Shown here: in pieces, positions 20,561-32,672 of the stretch
Numbering within the stretch: the stretch's first letter is position 1
How the letters are laid out: every line of letters starts with the position of its first letter
From: Zygnema cylindricum
Lineage: Eukaryota; Streptophyta; Zygnematophyceae; Zygnematales; Zygnemataceae
Length of the DNA: 50,673 bases
Assembly: GCA_037447655.1 (NCBI GenBank)
Contig: JBBHKE010001182.1
Location: 355,478 to 406,150 of the forward strand
Reading direction: 5' to 3'
Program-made: the position numbers and the translations under genes
The notes under the pieces: generated by a model
Told to the model about the DNA's origin: nothing
The model's database searches: none
Seen by the model: only the letters and a program-made list of their open reading frames with translations

Positions 20561-22000
20561 AGACATCCGTAGATCTGATTTTAGGGTCAAAAAATATCAT
20601 CATCATCTTCATTATGTGTAGCCACCCCTTTCACGATAGACATATTTTCAGTTTCAAAGATTCCACCGGCGTCACCAACCTCTAAAGTTGAAAACTTAGC
20701 ACCTACGCGTCAAACATTTCCAACAAAGCATAAAGTATTCTTTACCAAACTTTTTCTTGGTCTAAAGAAGACAAAAAAGTAAGTTGTTTTGTCCTAAGAT
20801 CTAACGCAAAAGCGTTAAACATTTTCATTGGGAGCGTTGCAATCTCAAAAGCTCAAATTTGGCTACCAAATTACAAAAGGGGAAAAAAAAAGTTTTATTT
20901 GAAATGGCTTTGAAATCTCCATCAAGCAATAAGCATGGTCCAAGTAAAAACTATAGTCAAAAGCTGATCCAACAACACAATGCTATCATCGATTTCCTCT
21001 TTGTTCAAGTTACTTAGTCTAAATATGACATCCAACATAAAACTTGTAAATAGGCATACATATGGAATGTAATAATAATAAGTAAAATTAAACCATAAAT
21101 AATCACATTGGATTATCACTAATAACACATATCACACTTACAAACTGTTACACAAATAGATGTCCATAGTAATACATTATTATAATCATAAAAGATCATA
21201 ATCATTGTAATCATTTTAATCGTAAATAATTATAATCATAAATATTAATCACAATAAATGATCATCGTAATATATAATCATCATTATCATATTAGTGATA
21301 GTAATCACCATTATTGAAATAAACATACTAGTTGTAATCATTATAACAATAATAGTAATCAAAATAACAATAACAATGATGATTATAAAATTTTACAAAA
21401 GTAATGGTACAAATTCCAAGTCATCAGTAACAATAAATATCATCATAACAATAATGTATTGAGTAATTAAAAACAACAATAAGGGTCACAATGATTAAAA
21501 TTTAAATATTAAATAATTAAAATATAGATGAAAATAAAAAAAATTGATCAATATATATAATTAATGATTAATGATTTATTAAATATCAATAAACTAATCA
21601 TAATGTTTTTGAATGACACTTTTTTATAACTACAAGTTGTAAATTATAAATATCTTATTTTAAAATTATTAACTACTTTTCTTAATTTATACTTAAATAT
21701 ATTTTTTTGGTAAGAACTTTCATTTTTCATAAAAAAATTAGAATTAGAAAAATATATATCTTTACTTTTTATATTGACTTGTAAAATTATCATTTTTTTC
21801 CTTTTCATAAGCATTTTATTTTGTTATAAATCTTTGGATCACCACGCTATTGACACCCCTCCAGTCCAATAAAAACCCTCCAGTTTTTCCCTTTAAACCT
21901 CTGTTGTCCCTGTGTTAGCTTGTGTTCTTTCCTTTGAAAACAGTTGTAATCTTCGCTTTATTGTTGACTCCTGTTTATTCAAAATTTTCTTCGTTCATCA
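20561..22000. other. AT-rich region, no gene seen
   Basis: Strongly AT-rich. Between 21170 and 21500 there are many short ATCATAAT / AATAATAATC-like repeats. A reverse-strand frame at 20922-21128 has no domain. I see no supportable gene or mobile element here. Confidence 0.6.
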
Positions 22001-22085
22001 AAGAAAAATAAAAAAAATGGTTTTTTTATGTGTTTATGGGGTTTTGGGTGGAAGGGACATGAATTAAAAAAAGAGAAACGTTTTT

Positions 22086-22740
22086 GGTGCCATTTGGCAT
22101 ATTTTGGAAGGGGGAGGGAGGGAGAAAGGAGGGAAAGAGGGAGGGAGAGGGAGGGGAGGGAGAGGAAAAGGAATGGGGATGAAGAGGAACAGAATGATAA
22201 TAAACAAAGGGGGAAGAGGAAGGGACAGGAGAAAAAAATTGAGTAAACACAGTGAGTGGCAAAGAGAGTGGAAGGAGTAGAGAGAGGTGAAAAGCGAGGG
22301 GAAGAGGAGGGAAAAAGGGAGTGTAAAACGGAGGGGAAGGGAAGAGGAAGAGGAAGGCCTAGAGTGAGGGACGGAGGGAGAAAAAAATAAAAAGAAAGTA
22401 GTGTAAGAGGGAGGGGAAAGGAAAGGGGCAGAGAGAGGGGCAGAGAGATAGGAAGTGGAGGTGAAATGGGAGGTGAAGAGGGAGGGAAAGAAAAAGGGTC
22501 CAAATAAGGGGTATAGGGCGGTGGAAAAGAAAGGGAAAGAGGGAGGGGCGAATCGAGGGCCAGAGGGAAATTAAAGGGCAAGGCAAAAAGGTGGGAAAAA
22601 AAGAAGATTAGAGGCAGGATAAGTGTACGAGGAGTACGAGGGAGGGGAACAGGGTAGGGCTATAAAGAGAGAGAGGGAGAGTAAGGGGGAGGTAAAAAGG
22701 GAGGGAAAGAGGCGGGGAGGAGGAGGATGGGAAGGGAGAG
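22086..22740 (+). repeat. 0.65-kb polypurine tract (GA-rich)
   Basis: Nearly all purines: GGGAGGGAGAGG-like sequence with A-rich breaks. It is the strand mirror of the polypyrimidine tract at 15640-16660. The minus-strand frames rich in Ser, Pro, Leu and Phe (21979-22581) reflect this composition and are not genes. Confidence 0.9.
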
Positions 22741-24168
22741 CGTCATGGTCACCAAGGCATAAAGACCAAAACTAGGAAAAATCTGCAAATTGAGAGCAAA
22801 CACATCAGAATCCACATAGCTGAGAATGACAAAGAAGAGAAAACTAGTGGTGCAGAACAAAGGGTATCATTTTACCATGGGCACAAAAAACAGGAGGCAA
22901 CGCACAAAATCAGAAAACGAATAAGTAGCAATGCATAAAATCAAAAAATGATTAAGTAGCACAGACATCAAAGCAGTGGGAGAGCGATCAGAGGAGTAGA
23001 GTGCTCACCAAATTTGTTAGAGAAGGTCACAGGTGCGAAGTCGACGTCACCCAAACCGAAATCAAAAGAAGCCTCCACGGCTCGAAGTCTACATGAAACC
23101 ACCGGTAAACTAGCTGAAGGAGAAGGGGAACAATGCTCACTCATTGAGAAGGACAGGAGTCTTGTAGTGAAAGAGAGTTGTGAATTAGAGTCAATATCAT
23201 CATGTAGCTCACCAGACTCTCACCCACACAAACCGAAAGACACAAATCAGAAAGTGATAGAGAACATAGAAGTCGGACAAAAAGACTCCAATTCACATAA
23301 AGGCAATTCAACCAGAATGACAACTTAAGGAAGGATGAATGGGAACTTACCATTTGGCCATTGGAAGTGTCAAAAAACAAGGAATCAGCAGAGGACTAAT
23401 TTTTCCTCCACATGCCTAAACAAAGAAGCTCCACCAATAGAAGGAGTTCGTAACAGAACGACTGGCGAAAAGCCTGCAGCAAAGAATGCAACACAGAGAG
23501 AGAGAGAGAGACAAGGACAGTCAAAGATCAAAAGGCAACCAAAGGAATTTGCCATGAGGGAATTTGCCAGGAGTCACGGAACAGAAAACATAAACTTAGA
23601 TTTTTTAACCAATGTTGGTTGCCAAAACCTACAAATTTCTCCGGACAGTTCACCGCATGTGTTGATCATGCAGAAAAGGAGTCGAATTACCAAGGAAGGA
23701 AACCGGAATTACCAAGCGATGTTCAACAGTACGAGGAAAGTGGGAGAAGATTCGAAAGAAACCACCTCCAATAATCCTAGACCGCCAAGAAAATATTTCA
23801 AACCTGGACAGGAAATCGAATAGTTAGTCGGGCAGTCTGAGGGAAAGGAAAGGATCAAGTGGGATAGAAACACAAACAAAAAAGTATTAGAAAATTCGAA
23901 ACGTAAAACAACATAGATTAAGGAGCATTTGAGGGGGTTTAAGAGAAAGTTACAGCATTCTAGGGAAACGAATGCTCTAAGATTGTTTTCACTTCAACAA
24001 AGCAAGGAGATCGCAGGAGTCCAATCAATTACATTTCTAGAAGGAAAATTTCCGAAAGGCGTGATGGAGAGCAAGGCAAAAATCAAAACTCAAATGTCAA
24101 ACCCTAAGACCAAAGACAAGCAAAAATTAAAAGGACAGATGAAGGAGAGCTTTTCGCTATTTAGTTAA
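22741..24168 (+). other. A/G-rich region with three consecutive open frames, unidentified
   Basis: Frames at 23014-23328 (104 codons), 23335-23823 (162) and 23929-24168 (79) lie one after another on the plus strand. Their products are Lys, Ser, Asn, Gln and Arg rich, for example TGEKPAAKNATQRERERQGQ, with phrases such as HGTENINLDFLTNVGCQNLQ. I recognise no domain, no zinc knuckle and no catalytic motif. They could be a decayed ORF1 of a non-LTR element, a non-autonomous element, or chance frames in purine-rich DNA that has few stop codons. No promoter or splice evidence was found. Confidence 0.3.
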
Positions 24169-25199
24169 TGCAAAGAAGAAGAATAGCTCATCAGAAATTG
24201 CAGCAAGAAAGGGAGCACATCATTGCTTACCTAAACAAAAAATTCCAAAGGTAGACGAGAGTAGACACATGGAGGGGAAATTCCGGAAGGAATGAGTGCC
24301 CTGAAGTTTCTTATCTCAAGATACACAACAAACTGCCGACAGACGCCCTACATCACCATAAAAAGGGGCATCCAAAATACAGGCGGAAGCCGTGGTGAGC
24401 AGGAAAAGGAAAGAGTTCCAAAAGTCAAGAAGGATCTCTATTTTAGAATCATTAATGGGGAATGCTATGTACTAAATCTCCAATAGTGAAGGGGAGTGCA
24501 GAGAAAGCAAGTCAAGAGTGCCTAACTATAGGAGTCAAAGGAAGACTTGAAAATAGCTTGTAACAAGCGAGAGGGAAGCAGATGCTAACCTTAACTTCGA
24601 TGTGCAGACAGAATTTGGAGTGGAACGTCTCACTCCATATAGAGGCGACAGGGTTCAGTGAGGTAAAAATCAGGTACAATGAAAGAGCGACAAAGGCGCG
24701 GCACAAAACCGGCATCGCACATTGAGAGTTTACGAAACCACATCATCGTCGCAAAAATAATGATAGGGCGCCCACAAAAGCAGCTGGCATCCGAACGTTC
24801 AAAGCAAAGTCATATTAGAATTTACACAATAGCAGGATAAATTAAAAAGCACGATGGTAACCCATCTGAGTCCGGGGTTGCAAAAGGGGTGGCATGGCCA
24901 AAACTGAAAAACAACAATAAAAAACAAAAAGAGTGATGGGAACACAAAAAAAAAAAAAAAATAGTTCGCAAAATTGTAATCGAAACGAACGAACAAAATC
25001 AGGTGACAAGCTCGCGAATCAAGGACTTAAAAAATTGTACGATCGAGATTGAAAACGCGTCAAATAATACAAGTACATGTACATGTTGTCCATAGCCTAT
25101 TTCACCCATGGACTACTCTCGGAAGCGCCACAGACTACCCCTCAAACAGCTGTGTTTCAGAAAGCACAGATTACTCCACAATGAATAAAATACCCTCAA
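24169..25199. other. No gene seen; poly(A) run
   Basis: A-rich sequence with a 16-base A run at 24946-24961. The run could be the tail of a retroposed sequence read on the plus strand, but I could not define the body or a target duplication. Confidence 0.35.
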
Positions 25200-26290
25200 A
25201 CTGCACCAATAGGCAGTTTACTATAGACACTGTAAGCTCCCAAAGTTACAGCCAAATCCACCAAGGAATCTAGAAGATATAAGCTCCAGAGTTTCACAAA
25301 AACAGCTAACAACTTCACAGACTAACCACTTAGACCTCACACAGAATATTACAGAGATAACAGAATAGAATGAAACTTCACACACATATACATTTTATAT
25401 CATAGAATAACTTCACAAAGTTTCACATGAAAGCACCAAACAGAGTGATCACACCAACAGGTCAAAGATGCAGAAAACAGTCTGCCATTGCTTTGATTAA
25501 ACTTGACTGTGATACTCAAAATATTCTAAGTCCTACAAGTTATACTCAGAGAGTTCACTACTGAATGTACGGAGGCATACCAGCCGTACGGTATCTACCA
25601 TCTACCTAAACTATTGTAAGTATACCCGAATAGTTTGAGGTATGTCAGACCGAACAAATCTACACTAATAATTAATTAGCAAAAAGACAAACCTATGTTG
25701 TACATAATATTTACACCAACATCTCCACAAATCTTCGTACGTCAAAAACCAAGCTACCACTAAGTAAATATCATTACTCAAAATCTATACTAGTCATATT
25801 ATCCGCAGCTGCGTCAGCTGCTTTGTCCGTGCGGATCGTATCAAGGTAACGGCAGCTGCGTTGACTCGTCTCCGTCGCAGCTGCTACATACCGGCGGCGC
25901 ATATTCATCCAAAATAACCGCAGTTGCATTCTCCTGCTTGCGTCGCAACTGCCCCGTACCAGCGGTGCCTGTTTCAACATTTCGTTTATTCCACATCGGA
26001 TCGGTTCGCGATCCGCCGTCCATTTGTCAATGCTTGTATCAGCCACTCAGTGAGTCTTTTACATCACTTACATTATATCCGTTCGTTCGCTCCCCCAATC
26101 CATGAATCCATTCAAACCTCCACATTAAATTCCATAGCGCAAGAACTGTCGCGTACACACGAAACAAACTTTTCAAAACAACAGTACATTCGCTCACAAG
26201 GGAGGCGCCATCGTCGCAAACAATTTTAGTGCCAAACGCGCAGACATTGGCTACAATTGAACGGCCAAGATTCACGGGACCATACTTAGT
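25200..26290 (-). repeat. copia-A-like LTR and leader debris
   Basis: Minus-strand similarity to the copia-A LTR at 7770-8299 is seen in AACTTTGGGAGCTTAC (about 25235), TTTTTGTGAAACTC (about 25290-25305), and the cluster of CGCAGCTGCG-like blocks at 25804-25940 (exact at 25804-25813). CGTTCGCTCCCCCAAT at about 26079 recurs inverted near 50140-50160. No gag or PPT was recognised, so this may be a solo or truncated LTR. Limits are approximate. Confidence 0.5.
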
Positions 26291-26491
26291 CCCCACATGT
26301 TAAAATTTCAAGAGAGTTGAAATTGTTCGACATCATTGAGCTGTACGATTCCAAATCGAGCCACACTCACCAAAAATATGAAAAATATTATTTCAAAAAT
26401 CAGGTGTACCTTCGCGAGCCCGCTACAGTCATAAATTAAATCAAGGACGACAAGATCAAACAACAAGTATCGCCACGACATTAAGTGGGAG

Positions 26492-27269
26492 TGTTAGCTT
26501 TGCACAACATAGGGTGATACATTTGGTACAGAAGAACCTACACAGTTCATTTGTGTGACGTCATGGACTCACATGTGTGGAATGTGATGGACGATTCTAC
26601 GACAAAAGATATATAATTTTTTTTATTTTATTTAACAAAGCCAACCTGTCTAAATCTGCCTCTCTCTTATCTATCTTTCTAGGCCTTCTCCCTTCTCTAA
26701 TCTACCAGTGTGATTCTCTAAGGTCCACACTAGTTGTGTATGTTTGTGACGTGACTACTTTAGCCTAAGGTCACGGGCTACGGTGATTGTCCCAAACAAA
26801 TAGGTTATGGGCCAACATTTGTGTGGCCTTGGAGAGTCCAACCGCTTAGTTCTACCAATGAGGAGATATAGGGCCATAGATGCATTTGAAAGGAGGATTC
26901 AAGAATCGTGTCACTTCACAATGTGAAGTTGACTCCTACGAGTATTGTATTGGCAGCAAACCAACCACAGGATCAGAAAGTGTTTGAGAGGGATCTAGGC
27001 ACAAAGACATGACACTACATAACTTGCCCAACAAAGCCTAAAAAGAATTAGGTCACACGAGTGACACAGTCATGGGTGACAATGAGGAGGGGGCATGCAA
27101 GAATGACTGAGAAATTAAGGAGCATTTCAGATGTCACAAAACGGAACATCCCAAGCTCAAATCAACAAAAGTCAAAAATATTTTAGGAGTTGATTTTTTG
27201 AAAAATTAAACATACTCATAACCCACCCATCATCTCCTATAAGGCTAAAATGCCCATAACACCATTAAC
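26492..27269 (+). repeat. LTR-D copy 1, left part
   Basis: It starts TGTTAGCTTTG at 26492 after a purine run AAGTGGGAG (26483-26491) and is colinear with 33521-33559 plus 40904-41645. Shared landmarks are GATACATTTGGTAC, TCTCTAAGGTCCACACTAGT, GTGGCCTTGGAGAGTC and ATGCCCATAACACCATTAA. It is interrupted at 27269 by copia-C and resumes at 33335. No coding potential is seen. Confidence 0.8.
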
Positions 27270-27914
27270 TGTAGGATCTTAAGCAAAAGACATTTACTCA
27301 AAATAATTCACAAAACGTAAATCATTACATAGCGGAAGCTCGTACAAGACAAGAGGAATATTCAACCAAAAAGATTTATAAGTGTTATTGGCCGAAGCCT
27401 CTTTACATCATCTCTCTTCTCTCTTTTCTCTCTTCTCTATCCAATTTAAAAAATCTCTTACTCCAAGATTAATCCTCTAAGATATAATCATGTAAGATAG
27501 ATTAGATTGAATTCAATACTCTGTACATGTATACTGCTGCCTATATACTCGCTACTCTGCAATCAGAGACAACAAGATAAAACAAAAAAAACTTAGCGTA
27601 GCGACAAAGTCTGTCCCTAGCTGACTGTGCAAGCTACAAGGAAAGTTACACGAAAAAAGGTGCACACGCTTTCTTCCTTAGAAACGTCTAATTCTAAATG
27701 TTTATTTAAGTACGTGTCGCTTCACAAACACACTTGCACGCAAATTGAAACACCTACGCACCAAACAAAAAGTATGTTTCGTTCGCGGACGCCTCAAAAT
27801 AATACCACAAAACTTACATCGCACGTTTGGTATGATGAAGTGGTACTTCACGTCAACAACTAAATGTTGGAATGACGCTTTGCGGAAATACCGCAAATCG
27901 ACAATATCCCAAAA
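27270..27914 (-). repeat. copia-C 3' LTR
   Basis: It matches 32673-33334. On the minus strand it begins near 27914 with TTTTGGGATATTG (TG start mutated; TGTTGGGATATTG in the other LTR) and ends CTACA at 27270. A purine-rich AAGAGGGGGA lies just before it (27915-27925) as the polypurine tract. About 645 bp against 662 for its partner. TTAAC (27265-27269) outside it pairs imperfectly with TTTAC at 33335-33339 as a target duplication. Confidence 0.85.
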
Positions 27915-28025
27915 ATCCCCCTCTTATTGTCGGAATTGCTAAACTCTTTAAAATAATCCAAGTCTTGGTCGCCCCCTCTCAAATATATCATGTGTGGCTG
28001 CCTTCGTCAACAAATTTGCTGCCTC

Positions 28026-28690
28026 TTATTTTGTCGGTATGTACGAAAATACAATCTCGTTTACCGTAACCAAATCTCTTACAAAATGCCATTGCATCTT
28101 GATGTTTTTCGTCCTCTTGTGAAACACTGGATTTTTTGCCAAAGCCATTGAACTTATGTTGTCACAATAAATCGTCATATAACTAATAGGAACACTTAAC
28201 TCACGTAACATCTCCTTGATCCAAATCGAAGCCTTAGCTGCATGACACGCAGCCATATACTCAGATTCCGTGGAACTCAACGCAACCGTAGGTTGTATCC
28301 TAGAACTCCACGAGATCGCGGCTCCTCCAAAAATAAATTCATATAATGACGTGGACTTAATTGAATCAAAATTGCCGCCCCAATCAGCATCACAATACCC
28401 AACACACTCCAAAGATTTTTTTTCAGAAGTGAATAAAAATCGAAGATCAATCGTACCAACCAAATATCGATAATACGTCGTACGGCATCCCAATGCGCCT
28501 TCTTTGGCTTGTGACAATAACGGCTCACAATTGCAACCACGGCCAAAATATCTGGACGAGTACCAACGCTAAGGTATATAAGTGAACCAACCGCCTCTCG
28601 ATATGGTACGTCAATATAATCCCTCTCTTCAAACTTACGAATGTGTAGGTTTGCATCCAACGGTGTAGAAAGTGGTTTCGCGTCTGTCAT
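28026..28690 (-). pseudogene. copia-C RT C-terminus and RNase H
   Basis: The frame 28277-28690 reads MTDAKPLSTPLDANLHI, VPYREAVGSLIYLSVGTRPDI and SRYCHKPKKAHWDAVRRI. It then shifts into 28026-28517 with CVGYCDADWGGNFDS, TVALSSTESEYMAA, YCDNISSMALA and KNIKMQWHFVRDLV. The RNase H catalytic D (CDADW), E (STESEY) and D (CDN) are all visible. RNase H removes the RNA strand during cDNA synthesis. One frameshift near 28480-28510 interrupts it. It ends just before the 3' LTR. Confidence 0.9.
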
Positions 28691-28699
28691 ACCGAATCT

Positions 28700-29488
28700 C
28701 TACGAAATCTCCTTACAATGTTGAGCTTGACTCAATTTAATGTTCCCCTCTTTGTTGCGTATTACTTCAATCACCAAAATACATCGTACCTCTCCAAGAT
28801 TCGTTACTTTGAAATGTAATTGAAGATAACGTTTCAACCCATTAAAGCGCTCCAATTTGTCACATGCCATGAAGAAATCATGCACATAAACATAAAAGAT
28901 GATTTAGTCAACTCTTTCACCTTTCACGTAAACTCTTGCAATAGACGTAGTCTGTACAAATCCAAACTTCAATAGTACTTGATAAAGTTGTCAAATACCA
29001 AGTGCGTGGCGCCAGTTTCAAACTATACAATGATTTCACAAACGCCATACATTTTTTTCTTGCAAAGGAGACACTCCTTCTAGTACCTTCATATATACCT
29101 CTTCCTCCAACTCACCATTTAAAAACGCGGTTTCCACATCCATTTGATAGACGTGCTTCTTCCCCATCGCTGCAAGTGCGATAATCATTCGTAGTGAGTC
29201 GAACTTCACCACGGGAGCATAAGTCTCCTTAAAATCGATTCCCTCACGTTGTTGGAATCCCTTACAAACAAGTCTTGCCTTGTTCTTAATTATTTCACCC
29301 GAAGCTCCAGTTTTAGTTTTAAAAACCCACTTTGCATCAATTGCCTTTTTCCCCTCCGGTAATATCACTTCCTCAAAAGTTCGATTATCAACCACCGACT
29401 TAAATTCTTTCTCCCACGCCGGTTTCCACTTACTCTCCCAGTCGGTCGACCTCCTTGCCTCGACATAAGATTGAGGGTCGCCGGTCAT
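28700..29488 (-). pseudogene. copia-C reverse transcriptase
   Basis: From 29488 the frame reads DPQSYVEARRSTDWESKWK, KAIDAKWVFKTKTGASGEI, ARLVCKGFQQREGIDFKETY, GKKHVYQMDVETAFLNGELE and EEVYMKVLEGVS. After stops at about 29035-28950 (remnant SLKLAPRTW), it resumes at 28885 as MHDFFMACDKLERFNGLKRY. The catalytic box reads YVHD instead of YVDD, a loss of one of the two metal-binding aspartates. RT is inactive both from this change and from the stops. Confidence 0.9.
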
Positions 29489-29506
29489 ATTCTCCGTAAG
29501 TGATTG

Positions 29507-30730
29507 CTACAAAAGAAATTCCGCCTCCTTAGCATCGGAAAGAAAATAATGCGAATTCGATGCATTTTCCCCTTTTCGATCGTAAGTAAGTTTCTCCGGT
29601 TTCTTCCCCTTTGTAATTCGAGAGCTCCTCGTAATAACTTGCTCCTCCTCTTTTTCCTCTTTCTCTTCCTCGGATTCAATTTCAATTTCCTTCTCACTCG
29701 ATTTAGAACGCGATTTAGAGCTTTGAGATTTCCGAATGTCCGAAGTCACTCGGGAATCCAAAGATCGTTACTCTATCTTTCAAATTCAATTTCAACTGAT
29801 TTATTCAAATTCTTTTTCTTAGTTTTCACATTCGGTTCCTCATCGGATTCCGAATCCCCAATGTAGGGAAAACTCTCAATTTCACTCTCCTCATAAAAAT
29901 CCAAATTTTCTTTAAATTTCCCAACGGAATCCATGGCGGATTTGAGAACCTCATGAAAAAATCCACATTCCGAGATTCCTCGACGGTGTGACGAGCCGGA
30001 TCATACACTCGGTACAAATTCCCTTTCGTACTATAACTAACAAAAATTCGCGGCCAACACCATGGTGCAAATTTTCTTTTCCTCTTAATTGATTCCACAT
30101 AAACCGTAGCATGACATCCCCAAATTCTCAAATGATGAACTGTGGGCTTTCTACCACTCCACAATTCCTCTGGTGTTTTACTTTCGGAAACCGAAGTGAT
30201 TCTTTGGTTACAATTGTAATTCGCCGTAAGAATTGCATCTCCCCACAAAAACATCTCTTGTTCGGAGCTATGAACCATTACATGGACCATTTCTTGTAAG
30301 GTATGATTCTTCCTCTAGGCCACTCCATTTGACTCCGGAGAATAAGGCGCCGTGAATTGATGCCTTTTCCCCCACTCTTTACAATACCCCTCAAAAATAA
30401 CAAGCTCCCCTCCATTATCCGAACGAATAGATTTAAGCTTCTTATCAATTTGCCTTTTGGCCATTACAAGCCATTCTTTAAATTTTTCAAATGCATCCGA
30501 TTTATTTTTCAATAAAAACACCCATGACTTCCGGGAAAAGTCATCAACAATCACCAAAGTATACTTGTTACCTCCAATTGTCTCGGGTTTAATATGTCCA
30601 CAAATATCAATTTGTACAACCTCCAAAGGACTTTGAGCTCGATGCTTGATGTCTTTATTCGGATGGGATTTCCGAATTTGACATCCTTTGCTACATCCTC
30701 CACATCCGTTCACCTTCTAACCGGATGCGA
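29507..30730 (-). pseudogene. copia-C integrase and linker
   Basis: The core frame 30315-30713 contains a zinc-finger end (GCGGCSKGCQIRKSHPNK), VVQIDICGHIKPETIGGNKY, LVIVDDFSRKSWVFLL, IRSDNGGELVIF and FTAPYSPESNGVA. The next codon, usually GAG for the catalytic Glu, is TAG. The C-terminal frame at 29826-30290 reads WGDAILTANYNCNQR, ELWSGRKPTVHHLRIWGCHA and RIFVSYSTKGNLYRVYDP. The linker at 29507-29761 is Ser/Lys/Glu-rich. Integrase would insert the element; this copy cannot. Confidence 0.9.
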
Positions 30731-30867
30731 GGTCCAAACCCCTCACCGAATAATTACGAATCATCTTCTTCAAACTTACCTCAGATGTGTGACACATTCC
30801 ATGATGCCATAAGATAAGATCACCTTTCAACTCCGAAATTTAGTGTCAAATTCCCACGATGGGAACT

Positions 30868-31262
30868 TTAGATTTCGGCCTCCCTCCATATGATCCGACT
30901 ATGATTCGAATCCGTTACAACTCCTTCTCCAATTACATTCCCTTCCTCATTCCAAATCTCAATAGATTGATCACCTCTCGCAAGTAAGCTTCCACCGATT
31001 CGTTGGATTTGTGGAACACTTAACAAATTGACCGAGCCGTCCGGAATGTAAAGAGTATTTTGAATAAAGTACTCCGTCGATTTCTCCTTTCCATCATTAT
31101 CCCATGAAAGAAGATCAAGCCAAACCGTGCCAACTGTTCCAACCGAAATGACATGGCCGCTTGCAACCGTAATAAACTTTGGAACCGTAAGTTCCCGCAT
31201 ATTATCAACAAGGTAGCATCCGTGCAAACATAGTGAGATGCCCCTGTATCAATAATCCACTC
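30868..31262 (-). pseudogene. copia-C protease
   Basis: At about 31262-31220 the minus strand reads EWIIDTGASHYVCTDATLL, the copia aspartic protease site D-T-G-A-S. After a one-base shift, the frame 30868-31227 gives ELTVPKFITVASGHVISV, STEYFIQNTLYIPDGSVNL and LSVPQIQRIGGSL, the usual protease C-terminus and spacer. The active site itself is intact, and the break is the frameshift near 31220. Confidence 0.85.
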
Positions 31263-31268
31263 CTTCTC

Positions 31269-32630
31269 TCAATTTCCTTCACTACTCACCGAATCAAGGG
31301 TAAGGATAAGAACGGGAAAAACATCACCAGTTTCATTACCATAGTCGAAGTAATTTGCATTACCGTAACCTCGACCGCCACCACGGCCTCCTCCCCGACC
31401 GCCACCTCGGCCGCCTCTATCACCTCCTCTAGCTCCTCTTCCACCTTCGGAATCTCCACTCTTTGCATAACATTGAGAAATCGTATGCCCCCACTTACCA
31501 CAAAAATGACATTGCTTGTCCTTATTCGAACAAGAGGAAGACAAATGTCCAAGCCTGTTACACCGGTAGTATGTCACATTGGAAAGATCCGAAGGAACCT
31601 TCGGTGGACGACCTTGCTCCTTCTTGTTGCCTCGACCGCAACTACCTCTCAGGCCATCTCCTCTACCACCTCCTCTACCATCGGCATAGTTAAGATCCGG
31701 GGTTTTGGGAGTAGTAGAGTTGAGAACTCCTCCTCCTCCAATTGAAGAAGCCAAGGGAGTTCCCTCCGACATTTTGATAAAGTTGACGGTAAATCCGAAA
31801 GTGTTATATGCCTTCGCTCGTAAAATAGCTTTAATATGCGAAAGCTTGTCCGGTAAATCCTTAAGAAAAACACGTAATTTATCCGCATCCAAAATAACTC
31901 GACCATTGTTGAGTAATTGCTCGATTATAATATTGAAGCGCTTCACGTCATCATCCATCATTTCATTTGATTTGATTTTATAATACATAAAGTCCGTATA
32001 TACACATTGACCCTTGTTCTCAACGCCTTTCTCACATTGATCCTCAAGTGCTTGCCAACACTTATGGGCCGTACCGTGAGCAAGGAAATGATCAAGCACG
32101 GAAGAAGTGCAATTCTTCATCAAACCGGTCGTTGCGGCACTATCATTCAATCTCCATTGAGCACGTGCTTTACTCCCAAGTGGCATTTTCTCTTGTCTAT
32201 TGACAATCCTCCAAAGCTTTTTAAAAATTAGTTGGCCTGAAATAAATTTCTTCCAAACGGCATAATTAGAACCATTAAAGGCCACAGATTTCCCCGACAT
32301 ATAATAATTTTCTTCGTTTTCCAATCCTTCGTAAAACTCGGACTCTTTTTCTTCTATCTTCGTCTTTCCCTTCCTAATCCTCTCTTTTATCTCTATCTCA
32401 TTAGCTCCTCTAAAAGGATCGACATCCGGAAAGGAAGTGTTTTCTTTTCTCTCACTGGGTTGAGTTTGAAAACGAGAATCTACATATCTCATAAGTGTAT
32501 CAAACATCTCCTCAAATTTTCTCTCCATATTCCGAGTCTCCTCTGATTGATAACCCGAAAAACTGAACTCTTTTGCTCTCTCCAAAGTCGACATGGGGGA
32601 AGGAGTAATTATATTCTTCTTCCTCCCCAT
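31269..32630 (-). pseudogene. copia-C gag, long open frame
   Basis: A 453-codon frame without stops, the longest intact coding frame of the element. It opens MGRKKNIITPSPMSTL. It contains the UBN2 gag domain (VAFNGSNYAVWKKFISGQLI, WQALEDQCEKGVENKGQC, MMDDDVKRFNIIIEQLL, LKDLPDKLSHIKAILRAKAY). Two zinc knuckles follow: YRCNRLGHLSSSC, where the first Cys became Tyr, and a complete CHFCGKWGHTISQC, then an Arg/Gly-rich RGGGRGGGRGGGRG run. Gag forms the particle and binds RNA. It stops just before the protease. Intact length suggests that this is younger than the copia-B copies; classed as pseudogene because pol is dead. Confidence 0.85.
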
Positions 32631-32656
32631 GCGCTCCCTCTCTATCTCTAAAGCAC

Positions 32657-32672
32657 TAGCTTTGATGCCAAT
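32657..32672 (-). other. Primer-binding site of copia-C
   Basis: The minus strand directly after the 5' LTR reads ATTGGCATCAAAGCTAG. It resembles the plant initiator-Met tRNA complement TGGTATCAGAGC with about three mismatches, starting two bases after the LTR end. Confidence 0.6.

Noticed and set aside
21979-22581. A 200-codon minus-strand frame
   Set aside because: It is the pyrimidine-rich reading of the GA tract, with the same composition artefact.
31233-31745. A 170-codon plus-strand frame rich in Thr and Ser
   Set aside because: It is the opposite strand of the Arg/Gly-rich gag tail of copia-C and has no domain of its own.
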